The notes under the pieces are model-generated. The model was not told the DNA's origin, ran no database searches, and worked only from the letters and a program-made list of their open reading frames with translations. Source: JAWRCU01 sp033542235 (GTDB taxonomy: Bacteria; Pseudomonadota; Alphaproteobacteria; Rhizobiales; Rhizobiaceae). Taken from it: a stretch of DNA of 64,000 nt. Positions 52,902 to 61,505 of this stretch are shown piece after piece. Both the position numbers and the translations under genes were made by a program. Where the stretch lies: contig NZ_JAWRCU010000005.1 in assembly GCF_033542235.1 (NCBI RefSeq), positions 438,762 to 502,761 on the forward strand, written 5' to 3'. Position 1 is the first letter of the stretch, and each line of letters opens with the position of its first letter.

Positions 52902-54443
52902 TCACCTTAGTACAAATTTAGCCCCAAGCTCCCGAAGCACAGGCGCCAAGGCAAGCGGCAGGTCCTCCGCAATCAACCCTGGCCCAAAGGTTCTCGCCGC
53001 CTCCGCATGCATCCAAACCCCGGCGCACGCCGCCTCGAAGGCCGGCATGCCTTGCGCGAGCAAGCCTGCGCAAACACCCGACAGCACGTCTCCTGAGCCG
53101 GCAGTAGCCAGCAGCGGCGTGCCGTTGCTGTTGATCGCCACGCGCCCGTCCGGTGCCGCGATCACCGTGTCAGGCCCCTTGTAGATGATGACCGAGTTCG
53201 CCATGGCCGCGGCTTGTGTTGCACGGTCGAGCTTGGAGAGCCTTCCGTTTTGGGCCAGCTCTGGAAACAGCCGCCCGAACTCGCCTTCATGCGGTGTCAG
53301 GACCAGCGCCGGTGCACTGCTTGTGTTAGCTTTCTCAATGAATTCCGAGCGCTTCTTCGAGAAGATCGTCAGCGCGTCGGCATCGAAAACGATGGCGCAG
53401 ACGTAACCCGAGGCTGCAGAAATAAGCTCGAGCGCAAATGCGCTGGCCTTGTCGTTCGTGCCGAAGCCCGGCCCCAAAACGAGCGCCCCCGGCTTGCGCG
53501 CCTGCAAGAACTCGCCGGCCTCCTCGATCGAATCCGATTTGCGGAGAATGATCGAAGTCAGATGCGCCGCGTTGACGGCGAGCGCGCTGGCGGGCGAAAG
53601 CAACGTGACCGCCCCGGATCCGGTGCGCGCCGCTGCCATGGCCGAAAGCCGCGCCGCCCCGGTCGCGGACAAGCCGCCGCAGAAAACCGCGACATGGCCG
53701 CGCGCGTACTTATGGGTTTCAGTACCTGGCGCGGGAAAATGGGCGATCCAGTTGGCCGGATCGTTCTCGACCGTCTTCGGCTCGATCGCTGCAAGCACAT
53801 CGTCGCGAATGCCGATATCGGCGATGACCGTCACGCCGCAGAGCGCCCGACCTGGATAGAGCAGATGACCTGGCTTCTTGCAAAAGAATGTCACCGTGAG
53901 CTCTGCCCTGGGCGCAATTCCAAGCACTTCGCCGGTTAGACCCGATACGCCGCTCGGCAGGTCGATGGCAACGACGCGGGCGCCCGCCCTCTCCACCTTG
54001 CCGATCGCTTCCGCGTAGATGCCTTCGACAGGCCTCGCGAGCCCCGCACCAAACAGCGCGTCGACAATGACCCAGCCCGTCTGCGGCGCAAACTCCGGGA
54101 GCGGTTCCGGCGCGACATTGCATTCTTCCGCTGCGATTGCGGCATCCGTCCCCGACCGCGGCTCATCGGCGCGCCAGAGCGTGACGGCGATGCCTGCCCG
54201 TCTCAGACGCTCGGCAACGACATAGCCGTCGCCGCCATTGTTGCCGGGTCCGGCAAGCACGGCCACGCCGGGCGCTTCGGGAAAGCGCTCGAGCACCAGC
54301 GAAGCCACCGCATCGCCGGCGCGGCGCATCAGGCCGATGCCGTCGATCAAGCCGGACGCGATGGTCAGCCTGTCGGCATCGCCCATTTCCGTCGGGGTGA
54401 GGATTTCAAAGGGCAAAGCGCGATGTGTTCCCGACTTGAGCAA
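52902..54443 (-). CDS. nnr: Bifunctional NAD(P)H-hydrate epimerase/dehydratase
   Basis: A 513-residue fusion that repairs hydrated NADH and NADPH. The N-terminal YjeF_N epimerase domain (~1-215) includes GPGNNGGDGYVVAERLRRAG and a GVSGLTGEV loop. The C-terminal ADP-dependent dehydratase of the ribokinase-like fold (~225-500) has GALVLGPGFGTND, LTPHEGEFGRLFPEL, GPDTVIAAPDGR and GSGDVLSGVCAGLLAQGMP. Length is as expected for the fusion. It is divergent from glnB, a common arrangement in rhizobia. Confidence 0.95.
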   Translation of the reverse strand: MLKSGTHRALPFEILTPTEMGDADRLTIASGLIDGIGLMRRAGDAVASLVLERFPEAPGVAVLAGPGNNGGDGYVVAERLRRAGIAVTLWRADEPRSGTDAAIAAEECNVAPEPLPEFAPQTGWVIVDALFGAGLARPVEGIYAEAIGKVERAGARVVAIDLPSGVSGLTGEVLGIAPRAELTVTFFCKKPGHLLYPGRALCGVTVIADIGIRDDVLAAIEPKTVENDPANWIAHFPAPGTETHKYARGHVAVFCGGLSATGAARLSAMAAARTGSGAVTLLSPASALAVNAAHLTSIILRKSDSIEEAGEFLQARKPGALVLGPGFGTNDKASAFALELISAASGYVCAIVFDADALTIFSKKRSEFIEKANTSSAPALVLTPHEGEFGRLFPELAQNGRLSKLDRATQAAAMANSVIIYKGPDTVIAAPDGRVAINSNGTPLLATAGSGDVLSGVCAGLLAQGMPAFEAACAGVWMHAEAARTFGPGLIAEDLPLALAPVLRELGAKFVLR

Positions 54444-54669
54444 GGGCTTACCGTGATAACGCGCCCAGTCTACAACTCAAGAGCCAACGAAAAGGGTCGC
54501 CGATCCGCCTACGAAATAGGCACTATGGCCAAATTGTTTGCAGCCCAATAACCAGGCAAAGATGATCGTTGATTAAAATTATGGCGTCTGCACCTGGATT
54601 TGGTTTGCATTCTCGCGAACCTGTTCGGGCAACGCTGTCAACCAGACAGCTTCACAAAGCGGGTCGGAT

Positions 54670-54685
54670 TGGCATAGTTCGTGCA
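54670..54685 (+). promoter_or_regulatory. Candidate sigma-54 promoter of glnBA
   Basis: TGGCAT-AGTTC-GTGCA matches the -24/-12 consensus TGGCAC-N5-TTGCA in 9 of 11 fixed positions with correct spacing (GG at -24, GC at -12). It places the start of transcription about 52 bases before the glnB ATG. Rhizobial glnBA operons are known to have an NtrC/RpoN-dependent promoter, so this fits. The remaining gap from 54444 shows no gene. Confidence 0.6.
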
Positions 54686-54748
54686 TCAGTTGCGCCGAAG
54701 CGGGCCCGAAAGACCCGTCCCAAAGCGGCATTGGAGGCCGGTTGTCAC

Positions 54749-55087
54749 ATGAAGAAGATCGAGGCGATCATCAAACCGTTCAAGCTCGACGAGGTTAAGG
54801 AAGCGCTCCAGGAAGTGGGGCTTCAAGGCATCACGGTCACCGAGGCCAAAGGTTTCGGCCGCCAGAAGGGCCATACAGAGCTCTATCGTGGCGCCGAATA
54901 CGTCGTCGACTTCCTGCCCAAGGTGAAGATAGAGGTCGTGCTCGCCGACGAATCCGTCGAGGGGGCAATCGAGGCGATCCGCAAAGCCGCCCAGACCGGG
55001 CGCATCGGGGACGGCAAGATATTTGTCTCCAACATCGAGGAAGTCGTACGCATCCGCACCGGCGAAACCGGGGTGGACGCCATCTGA
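54749..55087 (+). CDS. glnB: Nitrogen regulatory protein P-II
   Basis: A 112-residue P-II signal protein that reports nitrogen and 2-oxoglutarate status and controls NtrB and GlnE/GlnA. Start is MKKIEAIIKPFKLDEVKEAL. The T-loop is KGFGRQKGHTELYRGAEYVV with Tyr51, the uridylylation site, and GRIGDGKIFVSNIEEVVRIR gives the C-terminal ATP-binding part. ATG 54749 is chosen by the invariant MKK start. Linkage directly to glnA (76-base gap) marks it as GlnB rather than the AmtB-linked GlnK. Confidence 0.96.
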   Translation: MKKIEAIIKPFKLDEVKEALQEVGLQGITVTEAKGFGRQKGHTELYRGAEYVVDFLPKVKIEVVLADESVEGAIEAIRKAAQTGRIGDGKIFVSNIEEVVRIRTGETGVDAI

Positions 55088-55163
55088 CTGCCTCTCTATT
55101 CCACGGATTGTTCCTCAGGCTCAGTCTTCATTTCAAAAACATCATTCAAACAGGGAATCCCAC

Positions 55164-56573
55164 ATGAGCACAGCCAAAGACATCATGAAGCAGATCAAGG
55201 ACAACGACATAAAATTCGTCGATCTGCGCTTCACCGACCCCAAGGGCAAGCTCCAGCACGTCACGATGGACGTCGTCGAGGTCGACGAGGACATGTTTGC
55301 CGATGGCGTCATGTTCGACGGCTCCTCGATTGCCGGCTGGAAGGCCATCAATGAATCCGACATGGTGCTGATGCCGGATACCGAGACGGCCCATGTCGAC
55401 CCGTTCTTCGCGCAATCGACGCTGGTCGCCTTCTGCGACATCCTCGATCCGGTCTCGGGGGAAGCCTACAACCGCGACCCGCGCGGCACGGCCAAGAAGG
55501 CCGAGGCCTACATGAAGTCCGAGGGCATCGGCGACACCATCTATGTCGGTCCCGAGGCCGAGTTCTTCGTGTTCGACGACGTGAAGTACAAGGCCGACCC
55601 GTACAACACCGGCTTCAAGGTCGATGCCGCTGAGCTGCCCTCGAATGACGACACGGACTACGAGACCGGCAATCTCGGCCACCGTCCGCGCATGAAGGGC
55701 GGCTATTTCCCCGTACCGCCGATCGATTCCGCCCAGGACATGCGTTCCGAAATGCTGACGGTGTTGACGCAGATGGGCGTGCGCACCGAGAAGCACCACC
55801 ACGAGGTGGCTGCCGCCCAGCACGAGCTCGGCCTCAAGTTCGACACGCTGGTCCGCAACGCCGACAAGATGCAGATCTACAAATATGTCGTGCATCAGGT
55901 TGCCAACGCCTATGGCAAGACGGCGACCTTCATGCCGAAGCCGGTCTATGGCGACAACGGTTCGGGCATGCACGTTCACCAGTCGATCTGGAAGGGCGGC
56001 AAGCCGGTCTTTGCCGGCAATGAATATTCCGGGCTTTCCGAGACCTGCCTCTATTATATCGGCGGCATCATCAAGCACGCCAAGGCGATCAACGCCTTCA
56101 CCAACCCGCTGACCAATTCCTACAAGCGATTGGTCCCGGGCTTCGAGGCGCCGGTGCTGCTCGCCTACTCGGCACGCAACCGCTCGGCCTCCTGCCGCAT
56201 TCCGTTCGGTGCCTCGCCGAAGTCGAAGCGCGTCGAGGTGCGCTTCCCCGACCCCGGCGCGAACCCCTATCTCGGCTTCGCGGCAATGCTCATGGCGGGT
56301 CTCGACGGCGTCAAGAACAAGATCCATCCCGGCCAGCCGATGGACAAGGACCTCTACGACCTGCCGCCGAAAGAGCTGAAGAGGATCCCGACCGTGTGCG
56401 GCTCGCTACGCGAGGCATTGCAGAGCCTCGACAAGGACCGCGGCTTCCTGAAGGCGGGCGGCGTCTTCGACGACGACCAGATCGACTCTTACATCGAGCT
56501 CAAGATGCTGGAGGTCCAGCGCTTCGAGATGACGCCGCATCCGGTCGAATACGACATGTATTATTCGGTCTAG
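55164..56573 (+). CDS. glnA: Glutamine synthetase type I
   Basis: A 469-residue bacterial dodecameric glutamine synthetase that joins ammonia to glutamate with ATP. The start MSTAKDIMKQIKDNDIKFVD is typical of the alphaproteobacterial enzyme. DGSSIAGWKAINESDMVLMP, the metal-binding PEAEFFVFDD, and the NRSASCRIPF active-site segment are present. The adenylylation site Tyr398 lies in KDLYDLPPKE, so GlnE control is expected. ATG 55164 is used; the frame extends back into glnB out of phase. It is co-transcribed with glnB. Confidence 0.97.
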   Translation: MSTAKDIMKQIKDNDIKFVDLRFTDPKGKLQHVTMDVVEVDEDMFADGVMFDGSSIAGWKAINESDMVLMPDTETAHVDPFFAQSTLVAFCDILDPVSGEAYNRDPRGTAKKAEAYMKSEGIGDTIYVGPEAEFFVFDDVKYKADPYNTGFKVDAAELPSNDDTDYETGNLGHRPRMKGGYFPVPPIDSAQDMRSEMLTVLTQMGVRTEKHHHEVAAAQHELGLKFDTLVRNADKMQIYKYVVHQVANAYGKTATFMPKPVYGDNGSGMHVHQSIWKGGKPVFAGNEYSGLSETCLYYIGGIIKHAKAINAFTNPLTNSYKRLVPGFEAPVLLAYSARNRSASCRIPFGASPKSKRVEVRFPDPGANPYLGFAAMLMAGLDGVKNKIHPGQPMDKDLYDLPPKELKRIPTVCGSLREALQSLDKDRGFLKAGGVFDDDQIDSYIELKMLEVQRFEMTPHPVEYDMYYSV

Positions 56574-56599
56574 TCTCGAGAAAGCGCCTTCGCAACTGG

Positions 56600-56830
56600 C
56601 TATCCTGTTGTAGTAACTGACGATGTTCCTTCTTCGTCCAATACCAGGTTAGCCAGTTGCTTGGCGGGCGCACCACCGACGACCGCCTGCACTTTGGCCA
56701 ACCCCTCGCCTTTGGCGTCGTACTCAGCCGCCAGCGCGAACGGTCCGGCGTCGAGCCCGATCTCGTCCCTGCAGGCGATCTGCTTGGCGAGATCGAAGCT
56801 CTCGTGGAAAAGCCGAGCACTCACAGTCAT
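56600..56830 (-). CDS. Small hypothetical protein coupled to the DUF1476 gene
   Basis: A 76-residue soluble acidic protein beginning MTVSARLFHESFDLAKQIAC and containing FALAAEYDAKGEGLAKVQAV. Its ATG overlaps the stop of the upstream DUF1476 gene (ATGA), a classic sign of translational coupling. I know no family for it. The conserved-looking alternation of hydrophobic and charged residues suggests a folded domain. It ends 26 bases from the convergent glnA stop. Confidence 0.5.
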   Translation of the reverse strand: MTVSARLFHESFDLAKQIACRDEIGLDAGPFALAAEYDAKGEGLAKVQAVVGGAPAKQLANLVLDEEGTSSVTTTG

Positions 56831-57147
56831 CTTGAAATGAGATTGCGTGCAATCTGTATTATCGCGGAATCGCGAGCATCTCCTCGCTTTGACTGTCCCG
56901 CTGCTTGCAACCAGAATTTCTCCATGACGGCGCGAATTTCCTCATCGGAGTGGACCACGCCAGCGGCGCCGAAATCCCTGCGGATTTTAGAAAGCACGTC
57001 GCTGCGACCGAAATCGAGCGTCCCCATGGCGAGATCCCTCGAATAGGCTTCGGCGCTCTCGCCTACGAGCCCCAGCTCTTTAGCCGCCCATATGCCAAGG
57101 AGCATGTTGCGACGCACCATCCGCAGTGTGTCGTCGTTGAGGCTCAT
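56827..57147 (-). CDS. DUF1476 protein, paralogue of ATPase inhibitor zeta subunit
   Basis: A 106-residue protein whose core follows the alphaproteobacterial F1-ATPase zeta inhibitor: LRMVRRNMLLGIWAAKELGL, AYSRDLAMGTLDFGRSDVL and IRRDFGAAGVVHSDEEIRAV. The usual N-terminal inhibitory stretch (of the kind FDDREKAFENKFAHDEE) is absent; the protein starts at MSLNDDTLR, right at the fold core. An extra C-terminal tail of ~20 residues follows (RGDARDSAIIQIARNLISR). It may bind a different partner or compete with the true zeta subunit. A longer frame to 57303 adds Arg-rich residues that look non-coding. Confidence 0.75.
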   Translation of the reverse strand: MSLNDDTLRMVRRNMLLGIWAAKELGLVGESAEAYSRDLAMGTLDFGRSDVLSKIRRDFGAAGVVHSDEEIRAVMEKFWLQAAGQSKRGDARDSAIIQIARNLISR

Positions 57148-57260
57148 CAGAAATCCAACCTGCCTGCGAACCTTACCGAGGTTCGAAATCGACGCCAGAA
57201 AGAGTTTTCGCTGCCAACGCACGCTCCGACGGCTAGCCCTTCGCGGCGTGTGTGAAAGCC

Positions 57261-59039
57261 TTACAACCGCTCGAGCGTGAGCATGCCGGGATCGCCGCGC
57301 CAAGCCTTGGCGAGTTCCTGCGATTCCTTTTGCTCGGCAGCCGCATCCCCCTTCGCCTTCGCTACCTCCTTGAGCCCGTAGAGAACCCAGGCGCTTTTCC
57401 GCTCACGTTCCGATGCCGCATTGAACTCCTTCTCGGCCTCGTCCGGATGCCCTGTCTTCAAGAGAGCGGCGCCAAGAGACTGCCTTACTGGATAGTACCA
57501 GTAAGGCGGCTCCGTGTAAGGGATCGTGTCTTGAGTATCGGCAGCCTTTCTCAGGGCATCCACGGCCGCGTTCTGATCACCCTCGGCCTGTGCGGCGCGC
57601 GCAAGAACGATGTCGCCGGCGACCGCCAGCACCGGCCGCGCGGGGACACGCCAGGCATCCAGTTCCGACCAGTCCGTGTCCGTTGCGATGCGCTGAATGG
57701 CGTCTGCTTCCGCGCGCGCGGCGGCTGCATCTTTCTTGGCCGCGAATGCAGTTCCTCTCGCATAATGCCACATCGCCTTCACATAAGGTGGCGCGCCCGC
57801 AGGATCGGGCATGGCGAGGATCTTGTCCGGATCCGCATACTGGGCCCACGCGTAGTATGGTGCTGCCTTTACCGGCTGGGCGATCGGTATTGCGGTTGCC
57901 ACATCGTTGCTCAGCCATTTGTCGAGCTTGTCTGCCTGCTCGAGGACTGTCTTGCGGTCTCCCAGAAGCTGAGCCGAAACCAGCACGAAGTGGATGTTGT
58001 GGGAATAGTAGCCGATCGGATAGACGCCGACCGCGCCCGTCTGGGTGAGGTAGTTCTCGTCGACTTTCGAGGCTGCCTTGTTGGTCTCCATCGAGTCCGC
58101 ATAGCGGCCGAGGCGAAAGTAGATATGGCTCGGCATGTGGACGATGTGCCCGGCTCCAGGCATGAGCGCGGCGAGCCGGTCGGCATAGGGCTCCGCTCGC
58201 TCCGGACGATCTGACGCTTCGACGAGATGAATGTAGAGGTGCATAGCCCAGGGGTGATTGGGGCTCTTCGCCAGAACACCTTCCAGACGCTTCTGGATAT
58301 CGGCAGCCCGCCCCTTCGGCTCCATACCGCCCGGTTGCCAATAGTCCCAGGGCTGCGTGTCCATCTCCGCTTCGGCCGCAAGCACTGCCAGTTCCAGATC
58401 ATCGGGATATTTGTCCGACAGGGCTGCCATTGCGTCGGCAAAGGCGGCGTCGAGCTTCAGCCGTTCCGCATTCGGGTCATCGGAATATCGCGCAGCCACC
58501 GCCTCGATCAGCCCCCTCTCCTTTCCGCTCGCCCCGCCCGCAAGTGCCTGCGCCTTACGCAGCGCCGCAATCGCGGGCGCGTTAGCATCGGGCGACATTG
58601 GCACGTTGATATTGGGACCGAGCACCAGGGCCTCGCCGAGGAAGCAGAGGGCGCAGTTCGGATCGAGCCGTTGCGCCTTGCGGAACGCCCGCTGTGCTTC
58701 AGCGTGGTTGAAGTTTGCAGCAAGCCGCAGGCCCTGATCGAAATATGCCTGCGCTTCCGTGTTGTTCGTGCTGATCGGATAGGTCAGCGACCCCAGGTCG
58801 TTCCAAAGCGGCGGTTCAGCCTCCTCATAAGCCTTGGCGGCTTCAGCAGGTTGCAGCCGAGGCGCAACAGCGGCAAACATGCAATGTGCGATCCCAAGAG
58901 CATCTGACGACTGCGCCTTCACAGCCTTGGGAGGCTGGACGGAACCGTGAGTGACAAACGCGATGGCTACGCCAGTCCCAAGACCGGCGAAGGCGAGCGC
59001 GACTACTCCCGCACGCGGCAGGACGTGGCGCAATCTCAT
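57261..59039 (-). CDS. Exported TPR-repeat protein
   Basis: A 592-residue protein with a signal or anchor helix (VVALAFAGLGTGVAIAF) and tetratricopeptide repeats, for example TEAQAYFDQGLRLAANFNHA then AQRAFRKAQRLDPNCALCFL (~residues 100-145). Further repeats lie towards the C-terminus, such as ALLKTGHPDEAEKEFNAASE. A His-rich segment GAGHIVHMPSHIYFRLGRYA and CALCFLGEALVLGPNINVPM recur in a family of large bacterial TPR proteins of unknown role. ATG 59039 has GGGAGG upstream, better than the one at 59063. Likely periplasmic; function unknown. Confidence 0.82.
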   Translation of the reverse strand: MRLRHVLPRAGVVALAFAGLGTGVAIAFVTHGSVQPPKAVKAQSSDALGIAHCMFAAVAPRLQPAEAAKAYEEAEPPLWNDLGSLTYPISTNNTEAQAYFDQGLRLAANFNHAEAQRAFRKAQRLDPNCALCFLGEALVLGPNINVPMSPDANAPAIAALRKAQALAGGASGKERGLIEAVAARYSDDPNAERLKLDAAFADAMAALSDKYPDDLELAVLAAEAEMDTQPWDYWQPGGMEPKGRAADIQKRLEGVLAKSPNHPWAMHLYIHLVEASDRPERAEPYADRLAALMPGAGHIVHMPSHIYFRLGRYADSMETNKAASKVDENYLTQTGAVGVYPIGYYSHNIHFVLVSAQLLGDRKTVLEQADKLDKWLSNDVATAIPIAQPVKAAPYYAWAQYADPDKILAMPDPAGAPPYVKAMWHYARGTAFAAKKDAAAARAEADAIQRIATDTDWSELDAWRVPARPVLAVAGDIVLARAAQAEGDQNAAVDALRKAADTQDTIPYTEPPYWYYPVRQSLGAALLKTGHPDEAEKEFNAASERERKSAWVLYGLKEVAKAKGDAAAEQKESQELAKAWRGDPGMLTLERL

Positions 59040-59248
59040 TTGAACCTCCCCTGGCCTTTTCATCCTCGGAAAAGCCTGAATCGCCGGAGAACGCGGGCAA
59101 TCGTCGCGAGCATCAAGGGTCGCTCGCCAAATGCCATCTTATATCACGAATCGCTAATTTAACAAAGCGCGCAATAATTCACCCACGCACTGCTGAACCG
59201 ACAACGTCGATGCCGCCGAGGAGGTATGGCGGAGATTGCCTGCCGCGC

Positions 59249-59282
59249 AAAAAAGAACCCCGGCAATCGCTGCCGGGGTTCT
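59249..59282 (-). terminator. Rho-independent terminator of glnII
   Basis: A 12-base-pair stem (AGAACCCCGGCA with TGCCGGGGTTCT) and a 5-base loop are followed on the minus strand by a run of six T residues. It lies about 25 bases after the glnII stop, a complete intrinsic terminator. Confidence 0.9.
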
Positions 59283-59306
59283 CTAGTCTTCGGTAGAAAG
59301 TCTGAC

Positions 59307-60344
59307 TTACGCCGCCTTGGCCGCTGCGCTGGCCGGTACTTCCGCGATCGTCTTCAGTATCTGCGAGGCGATCTGGTAGGGGTCGCCCTGGCTGTTCGGC
59401 CGGCGATCCTCGAGATAGCCTCGGTAGCCGTTGCGTACGAAACTGTGCGGCACGCGGATTGAGGCGCCGCGATCGGCCACGCCGTAGCTGAACTTGTTCC
59501 ACGGCGCGGTCTCGTGCTTGCCGGTCAGACGCTTGTCGTTGTCCGGGCCGTAAACCGCGATGTGGTCGTGCAGGTTCTTCTCGAAAACGGCCATCAGCGC
59601 TTCGAAATAGTCCTTCCCGCCCACCTCGCGCATGTAGGCGGTCGAGAAGTTGCAGTGCATGCCCGAGCCGTTCCAATCGGTGTCGCCGAGCGGCTTGCAA
59701 TGGAACTCGATGTCGATCCCGTACTTCTCCGTGAGCCTGAGCAGGAGATAGCGGGCAATCCACATCTGGTCGGCCGCCGTCTTGGAGCCCTTGCCGAAGA
59801 TCTGGAATTCCCACTGGCCCTTGGCCACCTCGGCGTTGATGCCCTCATGATTGATTCCAGCCGCGAGACAGAGGTCGAGATGTTCCTCGACGAGCTGGCG
59901 GGCGATATCGCCGACATTCTTGTAGCCGACGCCGGTGTAGTACGGGCCCTGCGGTGCCGGAAAGCCGGTTTCCGGAAAGCCGAGCGGACGGCCGTCCTTG
60001 TAGAAGAAATATTCCTGCTCGAAGCCGAACCAAGCCTCCGGGTCGTCCAGGATGGTCGCGCGGCTGTTCGATGGATGCGGCGTCACGCCATCCGGCATCA
60101 TCACCTCGCACATCACCAGCACGCCATTCGTACGCGCTGCATCGGGATAGACCGCAACCGGCTTCAGCACGCAGTCCGAGCTACGGCCCTCCGCCTGCAT
60201 GGTCGAGCTCCCGTCGAAGCCCCAGAGCGGCAGCTCTTCGAGCTTTGGAAATTCCGCGAATTCCTTGATCTGCGTTTTCCCGCGAAGATTCGGCGCCGGG
60301 GTGTACCCGTCCAGCCAAATATACTCGAGCCGATATTTCGTCAT
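59307..60344 (-). CDS. glnII: Glutamine synthetase type II
   Basis: A 345-residue eukaryotic-type glutamine synthetase, made by rhizobia under nitrogen limitation beside GlnA. Start: TKYRLEYIWLDGYTPAPNLR. Motifs: LPLWGFDGSSTMQAEG (Mg-binding loop), WFGFEQEYFFYKDGRPLGFP, PLGDTDWNGSGMHCNFST, HETAPWNKFSYGVADRGASI and YLEDRRPNSQGDPY. No adenylylation Tyr loop is present, as usual for this type. A perfect sigma-54 promoter lies 77 bases before the start, and the divergent gstI inhibitor gene is upstream. Confidence 0.97.
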   Translation of the reverse strand: MTKYRLEYIWLDGYTPAPNLRGKTQIKEFAEFPKLEELPLWGFDGSSTMQAEGRSSDCVLKPVAVYPDAARTNGVLVMCEVMMPDGVTPHPSNSRATILDDPEAWFGFEQEYFFYKDGRPLGFPETGFPAPQGPYYTGVGYKNVGDIARQLVEEHLDLCLAAGINHEGINAEVAKGQWEFQIFGKGSKTAADQMWIARYLLLRLTEKYGIDIEFHCKPLGDTDWNGSGMHCNFSTAYMREVGGKDYFEALMAVFEKNLHDHIAVYGPDNDKRLTGKHETAPWNKFSYGVADRGASIRVPHSFVRNGYRGYLEDRRPNSQGDPYQIASQILKTIAEVPASAAAKAA

Positions 60345-60420
60345 TCCGACCTCTCGTTACCAATGCGCTCGGAGGGAGCGCGACTTCCCGGCCGCCAGGG
60401 CCGATCCCGGTCCTTAACCA

Positions 60421-60436
60421 AGCAACAACCGTGCCA
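60421..60436 (-). promoter_or_regulatory. Sigma-54 promoter of glnII
   Basis: On the minus strand TGGCAC-GGTTG-TTGCT is an exact match to the RpoN consensus TGGCAC-N5-TTGCW. Transcription would start near 60410, giving a 65-base leader. It implies NtrC/RpoN-driven expression under nitrogen limitation, as established for glnII in rhizobia. I could not identify a convincing NtrC-binding pair upstream. Confidence 0.85.
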
Positions 60437-60628
60437 CTTCGATGCGCAGCAGCAAAAATTGCCCGAAATCAAGGCTTGCGCGTGCGCTGCAACATGCCGC
60501 CGGAACCGGCAAACCATCTGACTGCCTAAATGCTAGTCACGATGCTATTTTTTTGGACAGATAGCTTGCGGTCATGGTATTCATTCCTATCTCAAGTAGC
60601 CGATACGGTACTGAAGAAAGCAACGACC

Positions 60629-60835
60629 ATGAGCACGACCGTTCGACATGAGTCGGCCAAGATTTATACCTTCCCCAAGCGGGCGAAGACGAAGGTCGAA
60701 AAGTACAGCAGCCATTCCGACCAGGCGAATTCTCCGGTGAGCCTCGGCTCACGGCGCGCGGCCAACATCGCATCCGAAGGCGGCTGGTATCACGAAGCTG
60801 CGATCGAGGAAGCCAAGCGGGACCGCAATCAGTAG
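60629..60835 (+). CDS. gstI: GstI-type glutamine synthetase translation inhibitor (DUF2735)
   Basis: A 68-residue polar protein with the family ends MSTTVRHESAKIYTFPKRAK and GGWYHEAAIEEAKRDRNQ. It lies divergent from glnII exactly where rhizobial gstI is found; in Rhizobium leguminosarum GstI blocks translation of glnII mRNA. The middle part is low-complexity. ATG 60629 is preferred over the longer frame from 60530, which lacks family resemblance. It is followed by a terminator at 60879. Confidence 0.85.
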   Translation: MSTTVRHESAKIYTFPKRAKTKVEKYSSHSDQANSPVSLGSRRAANIASEGGWYHEAAIEEAKRDRNQ

Positions 60836-60878
60836 ATATTTCGGCCGAAAGCCAGATTTCCGCTCGACGATCACAATG

Positions 60879-60909
60879 GCGGCTCTCCCCTCGGAGCCGC
60901 AATTTTCTT
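60879..60909 (+). terminator. Rho-independent terminator after gstI
   Basis: GCGGCTC pairs with GAGCCGC across an 8-base loop and is followed by AATTTTCTT on the plus strand. It also lies 2 bases from the end of the convergent gene at 60912. Confidence 0.7.
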
Positions 60910-60911
60910 GC

Positions 60912-61505
60912 TCAGAAATGGCTGCCGATCGCAGCGAGCCTGTCCCAGAGCAGCGCCGCAGTGACGACAAGCCCGACCATGGCACCCGCCAGCACGAGGA
61001 GGACGCCCGACAGGAACGAGCGCCATCGCGTTGGCCGCTCCGTGATCCGCTCCAAAGCCTTGGTCGGCTGTTCCTCCAGCGCTGTCTCCACATCCCCTTC
61101 CATCATGCGCTGGCGTTCGACGATCCGCTCTGCAATGTAGCGGGTCACTTGGTCGGCTACCGGCCCGATGTCGAGCGATTCCGCGAGCACGACCCGACCG
61201 AGCCGCGTGTCCCGCAGGAAGCGATAGGTGCGCCGGTCGCGACCCATGCTGACATGGCTGACAGCGTCGATCCAAAGGCGCGGCTGCATTCCCGACGAGA
61301 TGGCGAAGTCGAAGCCGATCTCGGCCGGCACCTCGGCGAAGATCGGGGCAAGCTCGGCCGCAAGTAGCTCGAGCCTGGTCTTCTGCGCCTCCCGCAAATC
61401 CACCACGACGTCCTCGCGGTCGGCCGCAGCGTTCTTGGCCTCGCGGATCGCCTCGACCAGCCGCACCGCGCCGTTCGTGCTTTTCTGTTCTGCTGGATCG
61501 GACAT
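60912..61505 (-). CDS. Conserved hypothetical protein with C-terminal membrane anchor
   Basis: A 197-residue protein, mostly cytoplasmic, with one membrane helix near the C-terminus (FLSGVLLVLAGAMVGLVVTA, ~residues 164-183). The central part contains LAPIFAEVPAEIGFDFAISS, then PRLWIDAVSHVSMGRDRRTY and RFLRDTRLGRVVLAESLDI, which looks like a folded conserved domain I associate with rhizobial proteins of unknown role. An N-terminal helix rich in Glu/Lys/Arg precedes it. No function can be assigned. It converges on gstI. Confidence 0.78.
   Translation of the reverse strand: MSDPAEQKSTNGAVRLVEAIREAKNAAADREDVVVDLREAQKTRLELLAAELAPIFAEVPAEIGFDFAISSGMQPRLWIDAVSHVSMGRDRRTYRFLRDTRLGRVVLAESLDIGPVADQVTRYIAERIVERQRMMEGDVETALEEQPTKALERITERPTRWRSFLSGVLLVLAGAMVGLVVTAALLWDRLAAIGSHF

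Noticed and set aside
54526..54542. TGGCC...TTGCA, sigma-54-like element upstream of glnB
   Set aside because: Spacing between GG and GC is one base too long; the site at 54670 is better.
55146..56327. 393-codon open frame on the minus strand
   Set aside because: Antisense to glnA; no family resemblance.
60476..60492. TTGC-N9-GCAA palindrome as NtrC site for glnII
   Set aside because: The NtrC consensus has TGC-N11-GCA spacing; this has N9, so it was not called.
60554..60570. TGGAC...TTGCG, sigma-54-like element upstream of gstI
   Set aside because: Spacing is one base too long, and gstI is not expected to be switched on by nitrogen limitation.
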